The notes under the pieces were generated by a model. The model was given only the letters and a program-made list of their open reading frames with translations, was not told the origin of the DNA and did no database searches. Below are positions 36,022 through 43,791 of a stretch of 64,000 bases of DNA, in pieces. Origin of the DNA: Alphaproteobacteria bacterium (GTDB taxonomy: Bacteria > Pseudomonadota > Alphaproteobacteria > Rhodobacterales > Rhodobacteraceae). The translations under genes and the position numbers were made by a program. The number at the start of each line of letters is the position of its first letter. The first letter of the stretch is position 1. The stretch is taken from positions 1 through 64,000 of the forward strand of contig JAUHWT010000014.1 of NCBI GenBank assembly GCA_030427145.1, written 5' to 3'.

Positions 36022-36154
36022 TCAGGCAGTCCACGGGTGTTAAGCTGCGGTATAGATATATGACATAAAAATTAAAACAATACTTCTTCTCCCGCCCATA
36101 TGTGTCTGTTAGACCGGCCGGAAACCGGCGCGGGACGAGTGGTTTAGAGGCTCA

Positions 36155-37456
36155 ATGGACAAGTGGTTATACATAGTACTGAGCCTTATCGCAGCGTCAG
36201 TACTCGCGGCCGTAGCTACCCTGGAGGTTGCACCCCCTCTCATTTTTGTCGCAGCGCTCCTGATCGCAGCCGGCGCATGGACGTTCGCGGACCGGATGTT
36301 TCCCAATGAATCCGGCGCGGAAGAGAATGGCGAAGGCTACTCCGGGGAGGATGAGTCCGAAGGCGACCCCGTCGGACCCGAAACCACCGGTACCTATTTC
36401 GCGCCCGGATTTGCCCGCACCCTGATTGAAAACATCCCTGGCCCGGTGATGGCTGTATCGGAGAAAGGTCGTGTCACCTACTACAATGCCGCCGCCGGTC
36501 AGGAGTTTCCGCAACTCAAAAACGCCAACCATTTCGCCAATGTCATCCGCGCCCCGGCTTTCGTCGCGGCCGTTACCGAGACCCTTAAGGACGGCGTGGC
36601 CCGGTCCACGCGGTTCACCACATTCGATTCCACGGGCAAGCTTTTCCTGGCGAACATCAACCGCACGGATCCCGACGAGGAAAGCGACTTCGGGACCCAA
36701 GCCGTCATCCAGCTTGAGGACTACACACTTGTTGAGCGCACCGAACGGCAGCGTTCGGATTTCATCGCCAATGCAAGCCACGAACTGCGCACGCCCCTGG
36801 CGTCCATCATCGGCTACATTGAGACCCTGCAAAACCACGCCCGCGACGATCCGGAGGCACAGGAACGCTTTCTGGCCATCATGGCGCGCCAGGCGGAGCG
36901 GATGCAGCGGCTTGTGGACGATCTGATGTCGCTCGGACGCATCGAGATGAACCAGCACGTCAAACCGAGGGAGGCGCTCGACCCGATCTCGATCATGTCC
37001 GACTGCGCGTCGGCCATGCTGCCCCTCGCGGAGCAGGATGGCGCGGTGATCGAGGTCGATCTCGATCCATCGATTGGGATAGAGGTCATGGGCGACCGCG
37101 ACCAGCTTTCGCAGGTTTTTACAAACCTGCTCGACAACGCCCTCAAATACGGCGGCGAGGCATCCCGGGTAAAGGTTTCCTCAGTCATGGGCGCCAGTGG
37201 CGGCAAGATCGGCATCACGGTAGCGGATTCCGGACCGGGCATTCCGCGCGACAAAATTCCGCGACTGACCGAGAGGTTCTATCGGGTCAACGTCAATCAG
37301 AGCCGAAACCGTGGTGGCACCGGGCTGGGACTGGCCATTGTTAAGCACATTCTAACGAGGCATGGCGGACGGCTTGAAATCGCATCCGAGGAAGGCAGGG
37401 GCAGCCGGTTTACCGTCTGGCTTCCGCTTGCCAACCGAAAGGAATCGGCTGCCTGA
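36155..37456 (+). CDS. phoR: Phosphate regulon sensor histidine kinase PhoR
   Basis: 433 residues. Two N-terminal hydrophobic segments (about 5-25 and 28-45) give a short membrane anchor with no sizeable periplasmic domain, as in PhoR. An acidic linker (51-75) and a PAS domain (about 85-190) follow. The phosphorylated His209 is in the H-box ANASHELRTPLASIIGYIETL, and the ATPase domain has NLLDNALKYGG, VADSGPGIPRDKIPRLTERFYRV and GGTGLGLAIVKHI. It is separated from phoU-phoB by 211 bp and not by pstSCAB. Confidence 0.92.
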   Translation: MDKWLYIVLSLIAASVLAAVATLEVAPPLIFVAALLIAAGAWTFADRMFPNESGAEENGEGYSGEDESEGDPVGPETTGTYFAPGFARTLIENIPGPVMAVSEKGRVTYYNAAAGQEFPQLKNANHFANVIRAPAFVAAVTETLKDGVARSTRFTTFDSTGKLFLANINRTDPDEESDFGTQAVIQLEDYTLVERTERQRSDFIANASHELRTPLASIIGYIETLQNHARDDPEAQERFLAIMARQAERMQRLVDDLMSLGRIEMNQHVKPREALDPISIMSDCASAMLPLAEQDGAVIEVDLDPSIGIEVMGDRDQLSQVFTNLLDNALKYGGEASRVKVSSVMGASGGKIGITVADSGPGIPRDKIPRLTERFYRVNVNQSRNRGGTGLGLAIVKHILTRHGGRLEIASEEGRGSRFTVWLPLANRKESAA

Positions 37457-37509
37457 GAGGCCGCTTTAAGGCGCTTCCGGTTTTATGCAATGAATTCAGT
37501 GACTTTTTG

Positions 37510-37530
37510 TGTCACCTAACTGTAACAAAA
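37510..37530 (+). promoter_or_regulatory. Pho-box-like direct repeat upstream of phoU
   Basis: TGTCAC (37510-37515) and TGTAAC (37521-37526) are direct repeats exactly 11 bp apart; an A-rich stretch follows the second copy. This is the architecture of the PhoB binding site (CTGTCAT repeated every 11 bp). It lies 140-160 bp upstream of phoU and about 55 bp after the phoR stop, so PhoB probably controls phoU-phoB from here. Confidence 0.65.
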
Positions 37531-37667
37531 ACGAAATATGTGTGTCTTTCTGTTAATATAGTTGTTTCTGCGGATATATCTGACGGGAACCGCGGCCGAA
37601 GGTTGTTTCCGCCGCAGGGGTGGGCAACCGGCGGTCGGGGCCCCTGAAAAAATTGGGATGGGTATAA

Positions 37668-38366
37668 ATGGCACACATCGTTGCCTCATTTGACGAGGAC
37701 CTCGTACAGGTTCAGGCCAGAATTTCTGAAATGGGTGGATTGGCTGAGGAACTGTTTGCCAAATCGCTGGATTCCGTTCGCAACCGTGACGCGGACCTGG
37801 CCCGCGAGGTCATCGCGCGGGACAAGGATCTCGACGATATGGAAATGGACCTGGAGGAGTCGGTTGTAAAAACCATCGCTCTCCGCCAGCCGGTTGCAAA
37901 CGACCTGCGGGTTCTTATTGCGGCCATGAAGATCTCCTCCACGCTTGAGCGTATCGGTGACCTGTCCAAAAACATCGCCAAACGCGCCATTCCCCTGTCC
38001 TCCGCACGTCCCGTCCAACTGACGAGTTCGATCACGCGCATGGGCCGTGAGACCATGAACCAGCTCTCGAAGGCTCTGAACGCCCACGCGTCGCGCGACG
38101 TTGATCTGGCGCTTGAGGTCTGGAACCAGGACTACGAGATCGACGAGATGTACAACGCGATCTTCCGTGAGGTCACGACCTACATGGTTGAGGACAGCCG
38201 TCTGATTGGCGTTGGCGCCCAGTTGATGTTCATCACGAAAAACCTTGAACGGATCGGCGACCACACAACCCAGATCGCCGAGCTGGTCTACTACATTGTT
38301 AAGGGAGAGACGCTGGAAGATCGCCCCAAAGGTGATCCCACCGGTGTCATTTTTGCGGAAAGCTGA
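37668..38366 (+). CDS. phoU: Phosphate transport system regulator PhoU
   Basis: 232 residues, two tandem three-helix PhoU domains. Each carries the acidic metal-binding motif type ExxxD (around AREVIARDKDLDDMEMDLEE in the first, and LEVWNQDYEIDEMYNAIFRE in the second) and the motif ERIGDLSKNIAKRAI / ERIGDHTTQIAELVYY. PhoU passes the state of the Pst transporter to PhoR. The transporter genes pstSCAB are not adjacent here. It is 22 bp upstream of phoB. Confidence 0.96.
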   Translation: MAHIVASFDEDLVQVQARISEMGGLAEELFAKSLDSVRNRDADLAREVIARDKDLDDMEMDLEESVVKTIALRQPVANDLRVLIAAMKISSTLERIGDLSKNIAKRAIPLSSARPVQLTSSITRMGRETMNQLSKALNAHASRDVDLALEVWNQDYEIDEMYNAIFREVTTYMVEDSRLIGVGAQLMFITKNLERIGDHTTQIAELVYYIVKGETLEDRPKGDPTGVIFAES

Positions 38367-38388
38367 ATTTTTCAGGAGATAACACCGG

Positions 38389-39087
38389 ATGTGCGCCAAG
38401 GTTCTGGTAGTTGAGGACGAGGAGGCGATCAGTCAGCTGCTCGCCTACAACCTCGGTAAGGAGGGGTTTTCCGTTTCGGTTTCGGCCGACGGCGACGAGG
38501 TCATGCTCGCTGTTGAGGAGGAAAAACCCGACCTCGTCCTCATGGACTGGATGCTGCCGAACATTTCCGGTGTGGAACTCTGTCGGCGTCTGCGGAAGGG
38601 TCAGGATACCCGGGCTATTCCCGTCATCATGATCACCGCGCGTGGTGAGGAGGAGGACCGCGTCCGCGGCCTCGACGTTGGCGCGGATGACTATGTCACC
38701 AAGCCGTTTTCCATGACCGAACTCGTGGCCCGCATGCGGGCGGTGCTTCGCCGCACGTCTCCGGCCCTCGCGGGCGATGTGGCCACATTCGCCGACATCG
38801 TGCTTGACCGGCAGCAGTGCCGTGTCCATCGCGGCAAACGCGAGGTGCAGCTCGGGCCGACCGAATTCCGTCTGCTGGATGTGCTGATGCAGCGCCCCGG
38901 CCGGGTGTTTTCCCGGGAACAGCTTCTCGACCGGGTCTGGGGCCAGGATGTCTACGTGGAAATCCGCACCGTCGATGTCCATGTCGGCCGCCTGCGCAAA
39001 GCCCTGAACCGCCGCGGCGACCGCGATCCAATCCGCACCGTTCGCTCATCGGGTTACTCTCTCGACGAGACCTATCGCGGCAACTGA
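38389..39087 (+). CDS. phoB: Phosphate regulon response regulator PhoB
   Basis: 232 residues. The receiver domain has the acidic pair at 10-12 (VEDEEA), phosphoacceptor Asp53 (LVLMDWMLPN) and Lys in DYVTKPFS. The OmpR-type winged helix at 130-228 ends in VDVHVGRLRKALNRRGDRDPIRTVRSSGYSL. The Asp53-Trp-Met-Leu-Pro segment is typical of PhoB among OmpR-family regulators. Likely co-transcribed with phoU from the Pho-box region. Confidence 0.96.
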   Translation: MCAKVLVVEDEEAISQLLAYNLGKEGFSVSVSADGDEVMLAVEEEKPDLVLMDWMLPNISGVELCRRLRKGQDTRAIPVIMITARGEEEDRVRGLDVGADDYVTKPFSMTELVARMRAVLRRTSPALAGDVATFADIVLDRQQCRVHRGKREVQLGPTEFRLLDVLMQRPGRVFSREQLLDRVWGQDVYVEIRTVDVHVGRLRKALNRRGDRDPIRTVRSSGYSLDETYRGN

Positions 39088-39093
39088 CCGCGC

Positions 39094-40488
39094 TCAGGCC
39101 GCCTGCCAGTATTCCGGCATGCGGCCAAGCGCCGCGCGCATGGCATTGACGCAGTCGCCGTCGAAGGCCGTGCCAATATCCTTCTCCAGAATGCCCAACA
39201 CCTGGGCCATCGGCATCGCCGTCCGATAGGGCCGGTCGGCTGACAGCGCGTCGAAAACATCGGCTACGGTCAGAATGCGCGTCTCAAGACAGATCTCATC
39301 GCCCCGCAGGCCATAAGGATACCCGGCGCCGTCCAGCCGTTCGTGATGTGCCCCGGCAATTGGGGCGATGTCGCGGAATACGCTGATCCGCTCCAGAATG
39401 CGCTGGGAATGGAACGAGTGCTTCTTCACGGCATCCCACTCGCCACTGTCGAGCTTGCCTGGTTTGTCCAGAATTCGATTGCTGACGGATAGCTTTCCAA
39501 TGTCGTGGAGCAGCGCGGCCCGTCCAAGCCAGCGGCGATGCTCCTGCGAAAGCCCCATCTCCTCCGCAATCATGTCCGCATAGAGCGCAACCCGCTTGGA
39601 GTGATCCGCGGTAAACGGGCTTTTGGCATCGACTACATCCGCGAATGCGGCCGCAATATCGTCAAGCCAGTCCTCATCCACCACGCAACTGTCCTGCATT
39701 GGATCCAGTCCCTGGACCCGTTCATCAAGGTCCGGGTCCTTGAGGGAGGCCCAAAATCCAGGCCGCTCCTGCGCCTCTAAAAAGGCATCAACGATAGCGG
39801 GCGAAAACCAGGTATCGGAACGGGATCGTACCTCGCTGATTGCGTTCTCCCTACTACCTTGTCCAAACGAAAACACATCCGCCACCTGTGACAGAAGGGC
39901 GATGTTGGCGATCTCAGGGATCTCATCGCCCTGAAGCTGACGCGGACTGCCCCAGCCGTCCCAGTGTTCATCAAGGTTGCGTATCCCGTCCTGAACGGCC
40001 TGGGAAAAACGCATCCGGGCGGCAATGTCAGCCCCCCGGTGGCAGCGGGCCTCAAAAAGTTCCCGCTTGATGTCATGACCGTTTGAAACCACGTGCAACA
40101 GCGTCCGGAATCGCTCACTCAACCCATGACCAACCCCGGTCTGGCTGAACACAAACCGCAATACCGCATTGGTACCGGTCGAGATGGTCTTGTGATTGCG
40201 TTTAAACGAAATGTCGTCGGTCAGATACAGCGCACAGATCCGGGCTGCGTTGCTGCTGCATCCAAGATCCTTGAGCAGAAGCGTGTAATACAGATCCGCG
40301 AGTTTGGCCCGGTCAAATCCCAGCGCCTCGCCGACCTTCATCCCAATCCAGCAGGACCGCACACTGTGCCCTTCCGGTTGGCCCTCGGTCATGTCGAGCG
40401 CATGGCTCAGGGCGCCAATCAGTTCGGAAAGATGCAGGTCGCCGGTACCTGTTCCAGCCTCCCGCACTGCGTATCGTGAAAATGCCAT
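39094..40488 (-). CDS. Tandem HD-GYP protein, second domain intact (c-di-GMP phosphodiesterase)
   Basis: 464 residues. The C-terminal domain has the full HD-GYP set: HDIGK at 328-332 and HHERLDGAGYP at 381-391, followed by ILTVADVFDALSADRPYR; this fits cyclic-di-GMP hydrolysis. The N-terminal half (about 25-215) is a second copy that has lost its key residues: KD replaces HD at about 73-74 (LLLKDLGCS) and HWDGWGSP replaces HHExxDGxGYP. It may act as a sensing or dimerisation domain. ATG 40488 begins the compact protein; 11 in-frame residues upstream look unconserved. Confidence 0.86.
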   Translation of the reverse strand: MAFSRYAVREAGTGTGDLHLSELIGALSHALDMTEGQPEGHSVRSCWIGMKVGEALGFDRAKLADLYYTLLLKDLGCSSNAARICALYLTDDISFKRNHKTISTGTNAVLRFVFSQTGVGHGLSERFRTLLHVVSNGHDIKRELFEARCHRGADIAARMRFSQAVQDGIRNLDEHWDGWGSPRQLQGDEIPEIANIALLSQVADVFSFGQGSRENAISEVRSRSDTWFSPAIVDAFLEAQERPGFWASLKDPDLDERVQGLDPMQDSCVVDEDWLDDIAAAFADVVDAKSPFTADHSKRVALYADMIAEEMGLSQEHRRWLGRAALLHDIGKLSVSNRILDKPGKLDSGEWDAVKKHSFHSQRILERISVFRDIAPIAGAHHERLDGAGYPYGLRGDEICLETRILTVADVFDALSADRPYRTAMPMAQVLGILEKDIGTAFDGDCVNAMRAALGRMPEYWQAA

Positions 40489-40605
40489 AGTATCCTCCCC
40501 AGGAAGGGAGGACCATGTCACGCCATGATTAATGCGGCGTTCCCGACGGTCGCCGGAATCGCCGCGTGGTTAACCAGAGGTTGAGGACGGGGAGTGTCCG
40601 GAGCC

Positions 40606-41238
40606 TCAGCGGCTGCCGCCACCGCCGCCATTGCTGCGCCGGTCGCGCCGGGCCGACATCGGCTGGAACGCGACACCCACATGGGTTTCGCAATAGGGTT
40701 TGCCCGGTGTTGTCGGCAGGCCGCAGAACCAGAAATCCTCGGTCGCAGGGTCTCCAACAGGCCATTTGCAGGTACGCTCGGTGAGCTGCATCAGAGTCAG
40801 CTTGCGCGATTTCTTTGCCACCTCTGCGAGGTTGGCAATCATTTCCTCGCTCATCTCCGCGCCGGATGGCTGCGGGGGCAGGGGCTGTCCGGGAACGGGA
40901 CGCGGGCGCGGGATCGGAGCGGCCTGGGGGGCGGCAGCCTGCGGGCGCGGTGGCTCGGGTGCCGGTGCGGGCTTCGCGGCTTTCTCCGCTACGGGCGGTT
41001 CCTTGCGCTCGGGCGCAGGTTTGGGCGCGGCTGCTGCGGGCTTGGCTGCCGGAGCGGCCGTTTCCGCCGCAGGCTCCGCCGCCGGGGCGGCATTGCGGTT
41101 GGAAAGACCCAGTCGATGTACCTTGCCAATAACGGCATTGCGGGTGACGCCGCCAAGTTCCTTGGCGATCTGACTTGCACTCTTGCCTTCCGCCCACATG
41201 TTTTTTAGCGTTTCAACGCGTTCATCGGTCCAGGACAT
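40606..41238 (-). CDS. gcrA: GcrA cell cycle regulator
   Basis: 210 residues. The diagnostic N-terminus MSWTDERVETLKNMWAEGKSASQIAKELGGVTRNAVIGKVHRLGLSNR is the GcrA DNA-binding domain. A long Ala/Pro/Lys-rich linker (about 50-125) leads to the sigma-70-interacting C-terminal domain with LMQLTERTCKWPVGDPATEDFWFCGLPTTPGKPYCETHVGVAFQP. GcrA works with sigma 70 at promoters carrying methylated GANTC sites and is restricted to alphaproteobacteria, which supports the taxonomic call. The glycine-rich C-terminal end is unremarkable. Confidence 0.96.
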   Translation of the reverse strand: MSWTDERVETLKNMWAEGKSASQIAKELGGVTRNAVIGKVHRLGLSNRNAAPAAEPAAETAAPAAKPAAAAPKPAPERKEPPVAEKAAKPAPAPEPPRPQAAAPQAAPIPRPRPVPGQPLPPQPSGAEMSEEMIANLAEVAKKSRKLTLMQLTERTCKWPVGDPATEDFWFCGLPTTPGKPYCETHVGVAFQPMSARRDRRSNGGGGGSR

Positions 41239-41550
41239 CTATTGCCGCTCCATGGAATTGGGCTGATCAGGGATTGCGACCGGCCGGATCTGGGCCTGGT
41301 CAATTGCCCTCTATTTTAAGCTTCCACCGCCCGGATACAAGCACATCCCCCGATTTTGCGTGATTTGAGGTATATTCCAGCCAAATCAGGCCCCAAAACT
41401 GTTTCCCAAACGCCTCAACTGTCCCGTTTTCCCTTCGGGCAGTGGTCAGCTTCCCAGCGGTTTTTCTGAACCTGGACGCCAATCCGCACCCGGGACAGCC
41501 AGACAAAGCCCGATACTGGCCGCCGCTGCGCATTATGCCCGACCCAAGAA

Positions 41551-41579
41551 TTGACTCGCGTGACGCGTTGATCCAATAA
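41551..41579 (+). promoter_or_regulatory. Candidate argD promoter with palindrome in the spacer
   Basis: TTGACT (41551-41556) and CAATAA (41574-41579) are 17 bp apart, a good -35 with a moderate -10. The spacer contains the perfect inverted repeat CGCGT-G-ACGCG (41557-41567), a possible operator position. The argD start codon is about 70 bp downstream. Confidence 0.5.
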
Positions 41580-41588
41580 AGTTAACCG

Positions 41589-41626
41589 CCCCACCAGAGC
41601 CGCCGCCGGTGGGGTGTTTCATTTTT
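41589..41626 (+). terminator. Hairpin with T-tract in the argD leader
   Basis: CCCCACC (41589-41595) pairs with GGTGGGG (41608-41614), followed by TGTTTCATTTTT. It looks like an intrinsic terminator but lies between the candidate promoter and the argD ribosome binding site (AGGAG, 41636-41640). It could end transcripts before argD (attenuation), stop read-through from upstream, or merely stabilise the 5' end. Confidence 0.6.
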
Positions 41627-41648
41627 GGCGGCAAAAGGAGATGAAAAA

Positions 41649-42827
41649 GTGATTTCGCCCGTTCTTCCAGCCTATGCCCGGGCTCCACTGTCCTTCGTTG
41701 AGGGACAGGGTTCCTGGCTCACTGAAGAAAGCGGGGAGCGCTATCTCGACCTCGGCGCCGGCATTGCCGTCAACGCCCTGGGTCATGCGCATCCCGCCCT
41801 CGTGAAGGTTGTTGAGGAACAGGCCCGACGTCTGTGGCACACATCCAACCTTTATCGCGTCCCGAAGCAGGAGGAACTTGCGCAAAAACTGGTAGACCTG
41901 ACTTTTGCCGACACCGTTTTCTTCGGCAATTCCGGCACCGAGGCGATGGAATGCGCCATCAAGATGGCCCGCATTTATTTCGCCGGCTCCGACACGCCCG
42001 AACGCCACCGGCTGATCACCTTTGACGGCTCCTTCCACGGCCGGACCATCGCGGCAATCTCCGCCGTCGGCACCGAGAAGCTGACCAAAGGGTTCGGACC
42101 GATGCTGCCGGGTTTCGATCAGGCCACGTTTGGCGACATCGCGAGTGTAGAGGCGGTGGTCGGCCCCGAAACCGCCGGTGTAATTGTCGAGCCCATACAG
42201 GGTGAGGGCGGCATCCGCCCGGCCCCTGAGGGTTTCCTGCGCGACCTGCGGGAGCTTTGCGACCGCCATGGCATTCTGCTGATCATGGACGAGATCCAGA
42301 CCGGCGTGGCCCGTACCGGGAAGCTCTTTGCCCATGAATGGTCCGGCGTAACGCCGGACATCATGACCGTGGCCAAGGGTATCGGTGGTGGCTTCCCTCT
42401 CGGTGCGTGCCTCGCGACCGAGGATGCCGCCCGTGGCATGACCGCCGGTACGCACGGCTCGACCTATGGCGGAAACCCGATGGCCTGTGCCGTGGGCTCC
42501 GCGGTGATCGACACCGTGTCAAACCCCGAATTTCTCGCGGAAGTCTCGCGCACGGCCGGGCGTTTCCGTCAGGGGCTTGAGGCAATTGTGGCCTCCCACC
42601 CTGACGTGTTCGAAAGCGTCCGTGGTGAGGGTTTGATGATTGGCGTTGTTTGCCGTGCGCCAAATATGGACGTCGTCAACGCGGGCTATGGCGAGCATGT
42701 GCTGACCGTTCCGGCGGGAGAAAACGTCATGCGTATTCTGCCCCCACTCAACATCACGGCCGATGAGGTCGATGAGGCCCTGACACGTCTGGATAAAGCC
42801 GCATCCGCGGTGGAGACTGCCGCATGA
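41649..42827 (+). CDS. argD: Acetylornithine aminotransferase
   Basis: 392 residues, class III PLP aminotransferase of arginine synthesis, often also serving as succinyldiaminopimelate aminotransferase. The PLP lysine is about Lys243 in [15 protein letters not shown] and the PLP-pyridine Asp about 214 in [33 protein letters not shown] binds the phosphate. GTG 41649 is chosen because AGGAG at 41636-41640 is eight bases upstream and the conserved [15 protein letters not shown] starts directly after it; the in-frame TTG at 41625 lies inside the hairpin T-tract. The stop overlaps argF by four bases. Confidence 0.95.
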   Translation: MISPVLPAYARAPLSFVEGQGSWLTEESGERYLDLGAGIAVNALGHAHPALVKVVEEQARRLWHTSNLYRVPKQEELAQKLVDLTFADTVFFGNSGTEAMECAIKMARIYFAGSDTPERHRLITFDGSFHGRTIAAISAVGTEKLTKGFGPMLPGFDQATFGDIASVEAVVGPETAGVIVEPIQGEGGIRPAPEGFLRDLRELCDRHGILLIMDEIQTGVARTGKLFAHEWSGVTPDIMTVAKGIGGGFPLGACLATEDAARGMTAGTHGSTYGGNPMACAVGSAVIDTVSNPEFLAEVSRTAGRFRQGLEAIVASHPDVFESVRGEGLMIGVVCRAPNMDVVNAGYGEHVLTVPAGENVMRILPPLNITADEVDEALTRLDKAASAVETAA

Positions 42828-43750
42828 GACATTTCCTTGACCTTCACAAAGTGCCCGCGGACGATCTGCGGGCCATTCTGAACCAGGCCGTCGAAACCAA
42901 AACGGCACGGGCCGGGAAGGGGAAGGGCGCCTGCGACGCCGACGCTCCGCTCAGGGACCGGGTCGTTGCACTGGTGTTCGAAAAACCGTCCACGCGAACC
43001 CGTGTAAGCTTCGATCTTGGCGTGCGCCAGATGGGCGGTCAAACAGTCGTCCTCTCAGGATCGGAAATGCATCTCGGCAAGAGCGAATCCGTCGCCGATA
43101 CGGCCCGGGTTCTGTCCCGCTTTGTCGACATGATCATGATCCGGACCTTCGAGGATGCCACGCTGCTGGAAATGGCTGAATACGCCACCGTTCCGGTAAT
43201 CAACGGTCTGACCGACGCAAGCCATCCGTGCCAGATCATGGCTGATGTGATGACCTTTGAGGAACATCGCGGACCAATCGCGGGCAAAACCGTCGCCTGG
43301 CTTGGGGACGGCAACAACATGTGTGCCTCGTTCCTGCATGCCGCCGGCCAGCTCGGCTTCGACCTTACCTTCGGTGGTCCCGATGTCATGGACCCGGACC
43401 CGGCGGCGGTGGAATTTGCCCGCTCAAAGGGCCGCAACGTCCGTATTGAGCGCGACGCGGCCAAGGCCGTGGCTGGCGCGGATCTGGTCGTCACCGATAC
43501 CTGGATGTCGATGCACGATGCGGCGGAAGCCCGTGAGAAACGGCATGCCCTGCTGCAACCTTACCAGGTCAACGCCGCCCTGATGGCCCAGGCCAAACCG
43601 GACGCGCTCTTCATGCACTGTCTTCCCGCCCATCGCGGCGAGGAGGTCACGGATGAGGTGATGGATGGCCCGCAGTCCGTGATCTTTGACGAGGCCGAAA
43701 ACCGCCTGCATGCCCAGAAGGCGATCATGCGCTGGTGTGTCGAGGGCTGA
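42824..43750 (+). CDS. argF: Ornithine carbamoyltransferase
   Basis: 308 residues. The carbamoyl-phosphate site is KPSTRTR at 54-60, the second site HPCQ is near 136 ([14 protein letters not shown]), and the ornithine loop [11 protein letters not shown] is near 265-275. Makes citrulline from ornithine in the arginine pathway, one step after the product of ArgD is deacetylated. Translation is coupled to argD through ATGA. Confidence 0.97.
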   Translation: MRHFLDLHKVPADDLRAILNQAVETKTARAGKGKGACDADAPLRDRVVALVFEKPSTRTRVSFDLGVRQMGGQTVVLSGSEMHLGKSESVADTARVLSRFVDMIMIRTFEDATLLEMAEYATVPVINGLTDASHPCQIMADVMTFEEHRGPIAGKTVAWLGDGNNMCASFLHAAGQLGFDLTFGGPDVMDPDPAAVEFARSKGRNVRIERDAAKAVAGADLVVTDTWMSMHDAAEAREKRHALLQPYQVNAALMAQAKPDALFMHCLPAHRGEEVTDEVMDGPQSVIFDEAENRLHAQKAIMRWCVEG

Positions 43751-43762
43751 GATAGCCAACGT

Positions 43763-43785
43763 GCCTCCCGCGTCGCGCGGGAGGC
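43763..43785. terminator. Perfect hairpin between convergent argF and sulfotransferase genes
   Basis: GCCTCCCGCG (43763-43772) and CGCGGGAGGC (43776-43785) pair over 10 bp around a 3-base loop TCG, 12 bp after the argF stop and about 10 bp before the stop of the leftward gene. There is no T-tract on either side, so it is a mutual transcript-end hairpin and not a classical terminator. Confidence 0.6.
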
Positions 43786-43791
43786 GCACTA

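Larger units (their letters stand above)
41239..41648. other. 410-bp intergenic region between gcrA and argD
   Basis: This region carries the divergent promoters of gcrA (leftward) and argD-argF (rightward). The right 100 bp hold the candidate argD promoter (41551-41579) and a hairpin with T-tract (41589-41626). No gene is recognisable in 41300-41540: open frames there lack ribosome binding sites and domain features. Confidence 0.6.
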
